Assembly (NCBI GenBank): GCA_900539165.1
Contig: UQAZ01000005.1
Location: 1-64,000, forward strand
Direction of reading: 5' to 3'
DNA: 64,000 nucleotides
DNA from: an uncultured Oscillospiraceae bacterium
Lineage (GTDB): Bacteria; Bacillota; Clostridia; Oscillospirales; Acutalibacteraceae
Shown piece after piece: positions 33,158-42,900 of the stretch. The position numbers and the translations under genes are program-made. Below the pieces are notes generated by a model that had not been told where the DNA came from, searched no databases, and worked only from the letters and a program-made list of their open reading frames with translations. The stretch's first letter is position 1, and every line of letters begins with the position of its first letter.

Positions 33158-34321
33158 TTACTTTCTCTCAATGTGAGAAGTAATCTTCTCTTCCTTTTCG
33201 TAAGGTGTATAGTTATCCTCCCATGGGAAGGTGTATGGCAGGTTGAGCTTGTCTCTAACCTCGCAGATTTCCTTTTGAACAGCCTCGTTGATAGGAACAC
33301 CGCTGTTCTCTCTTTCTTTCCATACAAGATATTCTTTTTCACCGGCAGTATAAATTCTGTCCTCGCCCGGTGCCTTCTTGGAAGCTCTGATTTCACGGAG
33401 AATATCGCCTGTCTTCTTTCTTGTCTCGTCTTCGCCTACAAACTTAGATGTGTCGATAGCGATGAAGAAGTGACCGAGATGATAAGGAGCAAGGTTGCCG
33501 TTTTCGTCCTTGCCGTTGAGTGACTTACCGTAGTCACCGTCCTGAAGAACTGCTGAAAGAAGCTCAACAACCATAGCATAACCGTAGCCCTTGTAACCGC
33601 CGAGTGCTTCGCCGATTCCGCCGAGTGCAGTAAGAGCAGCAGTACCCTGACGGATTCTCTTTAGTGCAACACCTGCGTCGCCCTCAACAGGTTCACCGTC
33701 GATACCGATAATTGTACCCGGATGAACTTCCTCGCCGATTCTCTCGTAATATTCAATCTTACCGTTTTGTGTGATTGATGTAGCACAGTCTAAGATGAAA
33801 TCAAATTCCTCGTCTGACGGAATACCTACTGTAAGCGGGTTAGTACCGAACATACCCTCAACGCCAAATGTCGGAGCAACAGACGGTCTTGCGTTTGTAC
33901 CTGTGATACCGATACAGCCCTGCTCGGTAGCCTGTGTAGCGTAGTAGCCTGCGATACCGTAGTGGCAGGAATTACGAACGGCAACCATACCTAAGCCGTA
34001 CTGCTTTGCTTTATCAATAGCCATCTGCATAGCCTTGTAGCCGATTACCTGTCCCATACCGTCGTGACCGTCAACAAGTGCTGTGCAAGGTGTCTCCTTG
34101 ATTATTTCAAAATTGGTTTCAGGATTTTGGATGCCTGCAACGATTCTGTCGATGTAAATCGGCTTGAATCTGTTACAACCGTGGCTTTCGATTCCTCTCT
34201 TATCTGACTCCAAAAGCACATCGGTGCAAATCTCTGCGTCTTCTCTCGGAACTCCGTATCCGACAAATGCATCAGTTACATAGTCGGTTATAAGATTCCA
34301 TGGACATATTACCTTTCCCAT
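33158..34321 (-). CDS. Ldh2-family malate/lactate/ureidoglycolate-type dehydrogenase
   Basis: A 387-residue member of the second lactate/malate dehydrogenase superfamily (not Rossmann-type LDH). Conserved RGIESHGCNR near 42-51, NSCHYGIAGYYA near 117-128 with the catalytic His, and TNPLTVGIP near 160 are visible. Substrate could be malate, sulfolactate or another 2-hydroxyacid. It precedes malic enzyme, which favours malate, by inference. A Lys/Glu-rich tail follows residue 350. Confidence 0.82.
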   Translation of the reverse strand: MGKVICPWNLITDYVTDAFVGYGVPREDAEICTDVLLESDKRGIESHGCNRFKPIYIDRIVAGIQNPETNFEIIKETPCTALVDGHDGMGQVIGYKAMQMAIDKAKQYGLGMVAVRNSCHYGIAGYYATQATEQGCIGITGTNARPSVAPTFGVEGMFGTNPLTVGIPSDEEFDFILDCATSITQNGKIEYYERIGEEVHPGTIIGIDGEPVEGDAGVALKRIRQGTAALTALGGIGEALGGYKGYGYAMVVELLSAVLQDGDYGKSLNGKDENGNLAPYHLGHFFIAIDTSKFVGEDETRKKTGDILREIRASKKAPGEDRIYTAGEKEYLVWKERENSGVPINEAVQKEICEVRDKLNLPYTFPWEDNYTPYEKEEKITSHIERK

Positions 34322-34395
34322 TAGTAGAAAATCTCCTTTTGTTATTTATAATAGTATGCCGCAAAGGGCAATTTTTAACTGAACAATTAATAATT

Positions 34396-35898
34396 TTATC
34401 TTTCCCAATTTCTGCTGCGTTCAACCGCACGCTTCCAGTCCGAATATTTCTTATTTCTGACATCAATCGGCATAGACGGAATAAAGATTTTGTCAACCTC
34501 GCGGTTTGATTCAATCTCGTTTGTGTCCTTCCAAACTCCTGTTGCAAGGCCTGCGAGATATGCAGCTCCGAGTGCGGTAGCCTCTCTGTTCTTAGGTCTG
34601 TTTACATTACAGCCTGTCATATCCGCCTGAATTTGCATCATTATGTCGGATATGCTTGCACCGCCGTCAACTCTTAAATCTTTAAGTAAAATATCGCTGT
34701 CGCTTACCATTGCTTCAAGTAAGTCGGTCATCTGATATGTAATGCTTTCAAGAACGGCACGGCAAACATGTTTTTTGTTAATTGAGCGTGTTAAGCCTAC
34801 CATAATTCCTCTTGCGTACATATCCCAGTACGGTGCGCCCAAACCGGTAAACGCCGGTACAAGATACAAACCGTTACTGTCTTTAACTTGCATTGCAAGT
34901 TCGTCGCATTCAGCTGCTGTGCTTATTAATTCAAGGTCGTCACGCAACCACTTGATTACCGAGCCTGCGTTAAATGCAGAACCCTCAAGGTCGTAAGTGA
35001 TTTTTCCGTCGAGACCCCAAGCGATACCCGTAAGCAGATTTGACTTGCTGTCAATTCTTTTTTCGCCTGTGTTCATAAGCAGGAAGCAACCTGTACCATA
35101 GGTGTTCTTAGCCTGACCCACATTAAAGCAGCCCTGACCGAACAATGCGCCCGGCTGGTCACCGATTGCACCTGCGATAGGCACGCCCTCAATTTCCTCA
35201 AGGCCTGTGATTTTAGCAACCTTGCCGTAAACATAGCTTGACGGCTTGACCTCAGGAAGAATAGACATAGGAATACCAAGCTTTTCGCAAAGGTATTCGT
35301 CCCAGCAAAGATTGTCAATATCAAAGAGCATTGTTCTGCACGCATTTGAGTAATCGGTTACATGCGCCTTACCGCCTGTAAGATTCCAAATCAACCATGT
35401 GTCGATTGTACCGAACAAAACTTCGCCTCGCTCAGCCTTCTCTCTTGCACCCTCAACATTGTCCAAAATCCATTTGATTTTTGTAGCGCTGAAGTATGCG
35501 TCTATAAGCAGACCTGTTTTGCTTTTAATGTAATCGCTGAGACCCTCGCTCTTTAGCTCCTCACAATATTCAGCAGTTCTTCTGCATTGCCAAACAATCG
35601 CATTGTAAAGCGGTGTACCGGTTTCCTTATCCCAGAGGATAGTGGTCTCTCTCTGGTTTGTGATGCCGATTCCCGCAATCTGCTCAGGATGAACATTGTT
35701 GTGTCGCATTGCTGAAATCATTGCACTTACAACGGAGAAAAGAATTTCGTTAGGGTCATGCTCAACCCATCCGTTTTGCGGATAAAATTGATTGAATTCA
35801 TTTTGACTCTTAGCTACGATTTCACCTTTTTTGTTGAAAATAATAGCACGGGAACTCGTCGTTCCTTGGTCGAGTGCCATTACAAATTTCTCTGCCAT
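34396..35898 (-). CDS. glpK: Glycerol kinase
   Basis: A 500-residue FGGY-family kinase making glycerol-3-phosphate. N-terminal ATP-binding LDQGTTSSRAIIF, glycerol-binding NQRETTILWD and signature regions GDQPGALFGQGCF and LRVDGGASISDIMMQIQAD are intact. Full family length. No glpF or glpD is adjacent. Confidence 0.96.
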   Translation of the reverse strand: MAEKFVMALDQGTTSSRAIIFNKKGEIVAKSQNEFNQFYPQNGWVEHDPNEILFSVVSAMISAMRHNNVHPEQIAGIGITNQRETTILWDKETGTPLYNAIVWQCRRTAEYCEELKSEGLSDYIKSKTGLLIDAYFSATKIKWILDNVEGAREKAERGEVLFGTIDTWLIWNLTGGKAHVTDYSNACRTMLFDIDNLCWDEYLCEKLGIPMSILPEVKPSSYVYGKVAKITGLEEIEGVPIAGAIGDQPGALFGQGCFNVGQAKNTYGTGCFLLMNTGEKRIDSKSNLLTGIAWGLDGKITYDLEGSAFNAGSVIKWLRDDLELISTAAECDELAMQVKDSNGLYLVPAFTGLGAPYWDMYARGIMVGLTRSINKKHVCRAVLESITYQMTDLLEAMVSDSDILLKDLRVDGGASISDIMMQIQADMTGCNVNRPKNREATALGAAYLAGLATGVWKDTNEIESNREVDKIFIPSMPIDVRNKKYSDWKRAVERSRNWER

Positions 35899-36020
35899 AG
35901 TAAAACCCTTTCATAGTGTATATATTATATGATTACTATTTATAAGTTTACTATATTATACCGAGAAAAGCAACGAACTAAAGTAACGAAAAAATGTATT
36001 TTCTTTTGGTAATTATCACA

Positions 36021-36058
36021 AAATAAATGAGCGATGAACAACAAATTTTGTCCATCGC
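36021..36058 (-). terminator. acpP terminator
   Basis: On the minus strand GCGATG and CATCGC close a longer imperfect stem (GACAAA/TTGTT) and are followed by a T-rich tract. Confidence 0.65.
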
Positions 36059-36077
36059 ACAGCGATTGTATATTTTT

Positions 36078-36311
36078 TTAATCTTCGATATTATTTTCGA
36101 TAAAGCTGACGATATCCTCAACGCTTTTCATATTTTCGATAACGCTGTCGGGTACTTCAATTCCGTATTGATCCTCGATAGACATTACTATGTCGATGGC
36201 ATCGAGTGAATCGGCACCGAGGTCGGTTTGAAGATTGGAATTCATCTCAATCGTTTGCTCATCAATGTCGAGTTGTTCAGCCAAAATTGCTTTTACCTCG
36301 TCAAAAATCAT
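36078..36311 (-). CDS. acpP: Acyl carrier protein
   Basis: A 77-residue acidic four-helix carrier with the phosphopantetheine site Ser35 in GADSLD. The residue after SLD is normally V/T-E and here reads AIDIVM, a mild variation. No fab genes are adjacent, so it may be the housekeeping or a specialised ACP. AAGGAG lies upstream of the ATG. Confidence 0.93.
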   Translation of the reverse strand: MIFDEVKAILAEQLDIDEQTIEMNSNLQTDLGADSLDAIDIVMSIEDQYGIEVPDSVIENMKSVEDIVSFIENNIED

Positions 36312-36438
36312 AATTTTTAGCTCCTTAAAAATTAGTTGTTATATTAATTATTCTGTGTTATTATCATATTAGTTAGTTTGGTTTAATTTGTCAATAATTT
36401 TTTGCAAATTTTTATCAAAAATGAAAGAGGCGGGATAA

Positions 36439-37296
36439 ATGAAAATAAAGGAAACAAGGAGATACATTTACGGCTTGACGGGTTATCCTTTGGGACACTC
36501 GATGAGTCCGTTTATTCATAAGGCTTTGTTCAAAATCAGCGGCATTGACGGCTCGTACGGATTGGTTCAAACGCCTGCCGAGGAATTGGGCGAATGCTTT
36601 GAAAAAACCTTGAGCGCACTCAGGGGCTTTAATGTAACTATTCCTCACAAGGTCGAAATTATTAAATATCTTGATGAGCTTTCTCCACGGGCGGAGCTTT
36701 TCGGTGCGGTAAACACGGTGGATGTAAGAGAGGATAAAATTATCGGATACAATACCGATTGTACGGGCTTTTTGTCTGCGTTGCAGTCTGCCGATATTGA
36801 GCTTGGCGGAAGGGTGCTGTTGCTTGGCTGCGGCGGCGTTTCGAGAATGATTGCCTTTGAGGCTGTTATTGCACAAGCTGAGTTGACCGTCGCCGTCAGA
36901 GAAAGCAGTCTTAAAAAGGCTCAGGCTTTAAGAAATGAGATTAAGCAAAAGCTGTCTGCCGATTGCAAAATTGTTCTTATTGATGATGTGACCGACGGAT
37001 ATGATTTGATAATTAACGGAACTCCTGTCGGTATGTTTCCGAATGTGGATGCCTGCCCTGTAAAAAAAGAGGTTATCCAAAGCTCTAAGGCTGTATTTGA
37101 TGTTATTTATAATCCTTGCCAAACGCAGTTTATTAAGTATGCAAAGCAGGCGGGAATTAAGTATTGCGGAGGCTTGGGTATGCTTGTTTGGCAGGCTGCC
37201 GCAGCACAGGAAATTTGGAACGGCGTTAAGTTTTCGAGAGAGGATGTCGAAAGCGTAATCAGCCTGACGCAAAAGGAGCTGGAGAAAAATGAATAA
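36439..37296 (+). CDS. aroE: Shikimate dehydrogenase
   Basis: A 285-residue enzyme reducing 3-dehydroshikimate to shikimate with NADPH. Substrate motif GYPLGHSMSP at 15-24, catalytic Lys in NVTIPHK, GAVNTV, nucleotide-binding GCGGVSRM and the C-terminal GLGMLVWQAA are all visible. It overlaps aroK by 8 nt, so two successive shikimate-pathway steps are coupled. Confidence 0.95.
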   Translation: MKIKETRRYIYGLTGYPLGHSMSPFIHKALFKISGIDGSYGLVQTPAEELGECFEKTLSALRGFNVTIPHKVEIIKYLDELSPRAELFGAVNTVDVREDKIIGYNTDCTGFLSALQSADIELGGRVLLLGCGGVSRMIAFEAVIAQAELTVAVRESSLKKAQALRNEIKQKLSADCKIVLIDDVTDGYDLIINGTPVGMFPNVDACPVKKEVIQSSKAVFDVIYNPCQTQFIKYAKQAGIKYCGGLGMLVWQAAAAQEIWNGVKFSREDVESVISLTQKELEKNE

Positions 37297-37780
37297 TATA
37301 GTGCTTTGCGGATTTATGGGCAGCGGAAAAACCGTTGTAGGCAAGGAACTTGCAAAGATAATGGGAGCTAAATTTGTTGATACCGACGAAATGATTGAGC
37401 AGGAGCAGGGAATAGCGATTAAAGCTATTTTTACTATTCACGGTGAGGAGTATTTCAGAGATTTGGAATACGAAGCGTGTAAAAAGGTTTCGCAATTTAA
37501 CGGTGCGGTAGTTTCGACAGGCGGCGGAGCAATGACCTTTGAGCGTAATGTCGAAGCGATAAAGCAAGGCTCAAGCGTTGTTTTTCTTGATGCAGACTTT
37601 GATGTGATTTGCGACAGAATAGGAAATTCCTCAAGCCGACCGCTTTTTCAGGACAGAGAAAAGGCACACGAGCTTTATAATCAGCGTCGTGATAAGTATT
37701 TACAGGCTGCCGATTATGTGATTGACGGCAATATGAGTGCCAGAAAAACGGCTCTGCAAATTGCCCAAATGTTTAAGTAA
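37289..37780 (+). CDS. aroK: Shikimate kinase
   Basis: A 163-residue P-loop kinase phosphorylating shikimate at O-3. Walker A GFMGSGKTVVG at 8-18, Asp pair in DTDEMIE, FRDLEYE and VSTGGGAM are typical. Start lies within the end of aroE. Confidence 0.95.
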   Translation: MNNIVLCGFMGSGKTVVGKELAKIMGAKFVDTDEMIEQEQGIAIKAIFTIHGEEYFRDLEYEACKKVSQFNGAVVSTGGGAMTFERNVEAIKQGSSVVFLDADFDVICDRIGNSSSRPLFQDREKAHELYNQRRDKYLQAADYVIDGNMSARKTALQIAQMFK

Positions 37781-37835
37781 CGGTTACAATAATGCTCTGC
37801 AATGGTTACGATCTTGTAACTCTTTCATTAAATTG

Positions 37836-37864
37836 TTGAAAAAAATATTATCTTGTGCTATAAT
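37836..37864 (+). promoter_or_regulatory. Promoter for the export permease gene
   Basis: TTGAAA and TATAAT at 17-bp spacing, 45 nt before the ATG. Upstream are two GGTTAC words (37782 and 37804). Confidence 0.7.
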
Positions 37865-37908
37865 GGCTCATATTTGCACGATAATATAATAATCGAGGTG
37901 TTTTTTGA

Positions 37909-38766
37909 ATGAGTGATAACTCTACGAAAACCGTTCTTGATCAAGATGTAAAAATGTTCCGTAAATATAAAGATTTATTAATGGAGCTTACGAGAAAGAA
38001 TGTAAAGCTGAAATACCGTAACTCGTGGTTGGGCGTATTTTGGAGCTTCTTACAGCCGCTTCTTAATATGATAGTTTTGTCTGTCGTATTCGGTGCGCTG
38101 TTCGGCAGAAGTAATAAGTATGTTGTTTGTTTTCCTGTGTTCCTTTTTACAGGCCGATTAATTTTCGACTTCTTTTCTACTGCCACAAGACAGGCAATGA
38201 TTTCATTTAGACGAAATGCCACAATTATTAAAAAGGTTTATGTACCTAAATATATGTATCCGCTTTCGTCGATACTTTCCACCTTTGTAACCTTTGCAAT
38301 ATCTATTCTTTGCTATATATGCGTTTGGATATTCTTTAAGCTGACCGGAGTTTCGGGCGGTGCAAATCTTACGATAACCTGGAGAATATTACTTGTGTTT
38401 ATACCAATGCTTTATGTGTTGATATTCTCCGTGGGTGTGGGATTGATTCTTGCAGTGCTTAATGTGTTCTTCCGTGATATAGAGTATATCTGGGATGTTC
38501 TTACTAAGCTTCTGTTTTATATGGTCCCTGTTGTATATCCGCTTCAGAGAATTACAACAAAATGGGTTATTTTCATAATTAAGATAAATCCGCTGTATAC
38601 GATGATTGAATTGTTTAGGCAATGCGTATTGTACGGCGATTTGGTATCTGCACCGGTGCTTAGCTGGAAGCTGCTTTTGTATGCTGCGGTTACTTCTATT
38701 GCAACCTTAGCTTTCGGCATTTGGATATTTACTAAATATTCCGATAAAATTGTATATCATCTGTAA
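37909..38766 (+). CDS. ABC-2 type polysaccharide/teichoic acid export permease
   Basis: A 285-residue integral membrane protein with six helices and the TagG/RfbA-type N-terminus (LTRKNVKLKYRNSWLGVFWSF). It would export lipid-linked polysaccharide. The cognate ATPase (TagH/RfbB-like) is not next to it: a terminator and a minus-strand gene follow. It is therefore an orphan permease in this window. Confidence 0.88.
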   Translation: MSDNSTKTVLDQDVKMFRKYKDLLMELTRKNVKLKYRNSWLGVFWSFLQPLLNMIVLSVVFGALFGRSNKYVVCFPVFLFTGRLIFDFFSTATRQAMISFRRNATIIKKVYVPKYMYPLSSILSTFVTFAISILCYICVWIFFKLTGVSGGANLTITWRILLVFIPMLYVLIFSVGVGLILAVLNVFFRDIEYIWDVLTKLLFYMVPVVYPLQRITTKWVIFIIKINPLYTMIELFRQCVLYGDLVSAPVLSWKLLLYAAVTSIATLAFGIWIFTKYSDKIVYHL

Positions 38767-38782
38767 CAGATTATATGTAAAG

Positions 38783-38809
38783 CTCCCTGCCAAACGGCAG
38801 GGAGTTTTT
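38783..38809. terminator. Terminator
   Basis: CTCCCTGCC and GGCAGGGAG with a 4-nt loop and five T, between convergent genes. Confidence 0.9.
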
Positions 38810-38984
38810 ATAGTTCGTTTTCTTCCTCGTATTCCTTAGAGTATTCGGTGTTTAAGACAGAGGGGATAGGTACGCCCATCTCTGTTTTGCTGTCGGGCTG
38901 AACGGTAGGGTTGTAGACGTTTTCGCAATATTTGCTTGTAAGCTTCGGGTTTAGTCGGTACTTCTTTTTATAGCTGTCCTTCAT
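38808..38984 (-). CDS. Unknown 58-residue protein
   Basis: Product starts MKDSYKKKYRLNPKLTSKY; the N-terminus is basic and the C-terminus very acidic (EYEEENEL). No family recognised, no helix or signal. GGGTG stands 7 nt upstream of the ATG, and the gene overlaps the end of the preceding small gene by 17 nt, suggesting coupling. Confidence 0.5.
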   Translation of the reverse strand: MKDSYKKKYRLNPKLTSKYCENVYNPTVQPDSKTEMGVPIPSVLNTEYSKEYEEENEL

Positions 38985-39132
38985 TTTTTTCACCCGTCAT
39001 ATTTTCTGCCGCTTGCCTTAAATCGTTAAGTGAGGTTAGTTTAACCCCCGACTCCACAAGCTCCTGCTGTATATTCATAGGCAGCGAGCTGAAATAAGCC
39101 TTCATTTCGTTTGTCATATCAAAATTTCCCAT
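38968..39132 (-). CDS. Unknown 54-residue protein
   Basis: Product starts MGNFDMTNEMKAYFSSLPMN and continues with QELVESGVKLTSLNDLRQ. AGGAAG lies 10 nt before the ATG. The pattern (FSSLP, V-x-SG, L-x-x-LR-x-A) resembles small conserved clostridial proteins of unknown role; I cannot name a family. First of a two-gene unit with 38808-38984. Confidence 0.6.
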   Translation of the reverse strand: MGNFDMTNEMKAYFSSLPMNIQQELVESGVKLTSLNDLRQAAENMTGEKNEGQL

Positions 39133-39188
39133 AATAAAAACACTTCCTTTTGTCAGTATTGTGTGCAGGAAGTGTTAAATTATACATT

Positions 39189-39884
39189 TTATTCGGTTTT
39201 TCCCATTATATCCATAATGTTTACGCTTTCGCCGTTGAGCGTTGCTTCTAAATGCAAATGGCTTTCATCGCCCGATTCGCACGGAACCTTGCCCAAAACG
39301 CCTACCTGATTGCCTATATCAACAAAATCGCCCTTTTTAAGCCCTGTTGAATTAAGACCGCAGTATTTAGCCACAAGGTTTCCTCCGTGGTCAATTTCGA
39401 CGCATAAACCGTATTTGCCATCGGTATAGACCTCTCTCACAAGCCCGTCATTGATACAAACAACCTTGTCGCCCTCGCTGCCGGCAAAATCAACAGCTGT
39501 ATGAGCCCTGTAATCGTTCATTGTTTTGTTGAAAACAAGCTCTTCGCTGTATCCCTTTACAACCGCCTCGCTGAGAGGATATTTGTAATAACTTTTGTAA
39601 GGGGTATTGTTGTCGCTTTGCGGCATAGATGTTGCAACGGTGGTTTGTTCAATTTCGCTTACACCCTGAGTGGTTTGCTCAGCCGTGGTTTGCTCAAGCG
39701 TTACTGCGTGCTGTACTTCCGCTGTTTCCAATATGGTGGTTGCTTCATTCACAGGGTTGTTATTATCCTTGTGTGTTGAGGAAAAATAAACTATTAATCC
39801 CAATGAAATTATGCAAAGACATACTACCGAAAACAGCGCTTTGATATTTTTGTTTTCTTTGTTTTTTGAATTTGATGCAGACAT
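39189..39884 (-). CDS. Membrane-anchored M23 peptidase (SpoIIQ-like)
   Basis: A 231-residue protein: cytoplasmic Lys/Asn-rich N-terminus, one helix (about 17-35), a Thr/Gln-rich linker (about 45-95) and a LytM/M23 domain about 105-225. Zinc ligands are complete: His128 and Asp132 (HTAVD) and HLH at 209-211, so it should be an active endopeptidase. Size and topology fit clostridial SpoIIQ of the engulfment channel, but cell-wall remodelling is equally possible. Start chosen at ATG 39884 behind GAGGTG. That site lies in the hairpin at 39890-39919. Confidence 0.78.
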   Translation of the reverse strand: MSASNSKNKENKNIKALFSVVCLCIISLGLIVYFSSTHKDNNNPVNEATTILETAEVQHAVTLEQTTAEQTTQGVSEIEQTTVATSMPQSDNNTPYKSYYKYPLSEAVVKGYSEELVFNKTMNDYRAHTAVDFAGSEGDKVVCINDGLVREVYTDGKYGLCVEIDHGGNLVAKYCGLNSTGLKKGDFVDIGNQVGVLGKVPCESGDESHLHLEATLNGESVNIMDIMGKTE

Positions 39885-39889
39885 ATTTA

Positions 39890-39919
39890 ACACCTCGATT
39901 AAAGTATTAACCGAGGTGT
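39890..39919 (-). promoter_or_regulatory. Hairpin sequestering a ribosome binding site
   Basis: ACACCTCG and CGAGGTGT (8 bp, 14-nt loop) lie just after the mfd stop; the 3' arm contains the GAGGTG used by the M23 gene. It could reduce read-through translation from mfd transcripts. Confidence 0.4.
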
Positions 39920-39925
39920 GTCGAT

Positions 39926-42900
39926 TTATTCATTTTCGTTTTTGATTGAATCGTCCAAAAGCTTCAGCGTCTCTCTTACACAGCCGATTGTGTCACCGCC
40001 TATGGTTTCAACGGAAATAAATGTTTTTTTGCCGGAATTAAGCTTTGCTCTGCCACGCATTTTTTCGTTAAGTGCAATCAGATATTCCGGTCTGACATCG
40101 TTGATAAAAAATCTTACCGAAATCCCGATTTGCCTTATCTCATAAATGCCAAGCTTTTGAGCAATGTTCCTGAGCAGAGCGATTTCCACAAGTCCGTATA
40201 CGGGAGCAGGAGGAACGCCGAAACGGTCGGTCAGCTCGTCATATACATCGTTTGCCTGAGAATCGCTTCTGATGTTGGCAATCATTTTGTAAATATCCAG
40301 TCTTTGCGGTGTAGAGGAAATGTAGCTGTTAGGAATGCTTGCGTCAACAGGCAGGTCGATAAGGCATTCCTGCTCTTTTTCGTCAGGCACACTTTCGCCC
40401 TTTTCCTCGCTTACAGCCTGTTCTAAAAGCTTGATATACATATCGTATCCGACACTTTCCATATGACCGTGCTGTTTGTTTCCGAGTAGTGAGCCTGCAC
40501 CTCTGATTTCCAAATCACGCATAGCTATTTTGAAGCCCGAACCAAATTCCGTATACTCTCTGATAGCCTCAAGACGCTTTTGTGCAATGTCTGTAAGCTC
40601 CTTGCCTCCCGCAAAGGTGAAGTATGCATACGCTCTTCTGCTGCTTCTGCCCACTCTGCCACGGATTTGGTGAAGCTGTGCAAGTCCAAGCCTGTCGGCG
40701 TTTTCAATAATTAAGGTGTTTACATTTGGTACATCTATACCGGTTTCGATAATGGTTGTGCAAACTAAAATATCTATCTCCGCATTAAGAAGCTTTTGCC
40801 ACACATCTGATAACTGCTCCTCTGTCATTTGACCGTGAGCAACACCTACCGTGGCATCGGGGATAGCTTTTTTTATTTGCATTGCTATGTGGTCTATGTT
40901 GTTAATGTCGTTGTGCAAATAGTAGCATTGACCGCCTCTTGAAAGCTCCTTTTCCATTGCTTCAAGCAGTATGCCGAAGTCGTATTCCAAAACATAGGTT
41001 TGTACGGGCTTTCTGTCTCCGGGAGCTTCCTCGAGCAGGCTCATATCCCTTATTCCACTCATTGACATATTAAGCGTTCTCGGGATAGGCGTTGCCGAAA
41101 GGGTAAGCACATCAACCTTTGGAAATCTTTCCTTGATTTTTTCTTTTTGTGCCACTCCGAAGCGTTGCTCCTCGTCTACTATGAGCAGTCCTAAATCGTT
41201 GAATTTAATATCTGAGCCGAAAATTCTGTGCGTGCCTACAAGCAGGTCAACCTTACCGAGTGCCAAATCTTTCAGCACTTCTTTCTGCTTTGTGGGTGAG
41301 ACGAAACGGCTGAGCATTTCTATTCGTACGGGGAATGCCTCCATTCTGCTTTTTGCCGTTCTGAAATGTTGCATTGCCAAAACGGTCGTCGGAACGAGTA
41401 TCGCACATTGCTTTCCGTCTCCGATGCACTTGAATGCGGCTCTGAGTGCAACCTCGGTTTTGCCGAAGCCTACATCACCGCACAGCAGTCTGTCCATTGG
41501 TGCCGTTCTCTCCATATCGCCCTTTATCTCGTCAATGGAACGAAGCTGGTCTTCGGTTTCGTCGTAAGCAAATCTGAGTTCAAAATCTCTCTGCATATCC
41601 GTATCGGCAGAAAAAGCGTAACCCTTTGTATTTATACGCTTTGAGTAAAGTGCAATCAGTTCTTTTGCCATATCCTGAAGCGAAGCCTTAACCTTAGATT
41701 TTGCCTTGCTCCAGTCGCCGCTTCCCAGTCTGCTTACCTTTACTTTGCTGTCGTCCTTAGGACCTATATATTTTGATACAAGGTCAAGCTGTGTTACGGG
41801 GACATATAAGGTGTCGCCCTTTGCATAGCTTATTTTAATGTAATCCTTGCTCACATTGTCAAGGTCGAGTGCGTGTATGCCCTCGAATACACCTATACCG
41901 TGGATGTTGTGAACAATGTAATCTCCCACCACAAGTTCATCCAAAGAGTGAATTGCGTCTTTAGAACTGAAATGCTTGTGCTTTTTCTTGCCTTGATTTA
42001 CCTTGCCGTAGGTTATGAGCGCAAATTTGCACGCACTTATCTGAAAGCCTGCACTCGTCGTGCCTGAAAGCACCGTGATAACGCCGTGCTGAAATTCGTC
42101 GGGCGGATTATCTAAGAATACCGCCTTGTAGCCCTGTTCGCTAAGGTCGTATGCAAGAGCCTTAGCCGAGCGTGAAGTACCTGCCATTATGCACACGGCA
42201 TAATTTGTTTTAATGAGAGGGAACAGCTCCTCTTTTAGCTGACTGAGCGTACCACTCCACACATTAAAGGTTTGACACTTGAAGGTTGAAAGATGTCCGA
42301 CGGGAGTGTCAAAGCTTCCTCTCGGAAACGAGTCGAGATATACGGCGTTTCGCTTTTCGTAAACGGAGCAAAGCTCGCTGAAATCAAGATTGAATTTGTC
42401 GATTCCCTTGCAGATTATGCTGTCCTCAAGCAACCATTTAATATCCTCGTGCATAAGTCGGTTTTGATTTTCGCATCTTTCCTTGCACTTTGAGCTTTCA
42501 AAAACAAAGAGCAGGTCGGAATCATAATCAAAAAGTCCGTTGTTATCGTATGCAAGCGGGAGGTATTTGTCGTTACATCTCAGCGCAAGCCCTTGTTTTA
42601 ACCTGTCCGAATCGGCGTAAAGTTTTTCTCGTGCCTTAATTGCCTTGCCCTTTAGAGAGGCAGCAAGGGCGTCGATACGCCTTGCCTGTTCTGCCATTGA
42701 GGGGAAAAGTACCTCTCCGGCAGGAATTATGTCTATGCTGTCCACCATATCGTTTCGCCTTTGGGTTGATATGTCGAACTTTGCAATAGAATCAACCGTG
42801 TCGCCCCATAACTCGATTCTTACCGGGTCGTCGGCACCGGGAGGGAATATGTCTATTAAACCGCCTCTGATACTGAATTGGCTCGTCGAGTCAACCTGGT

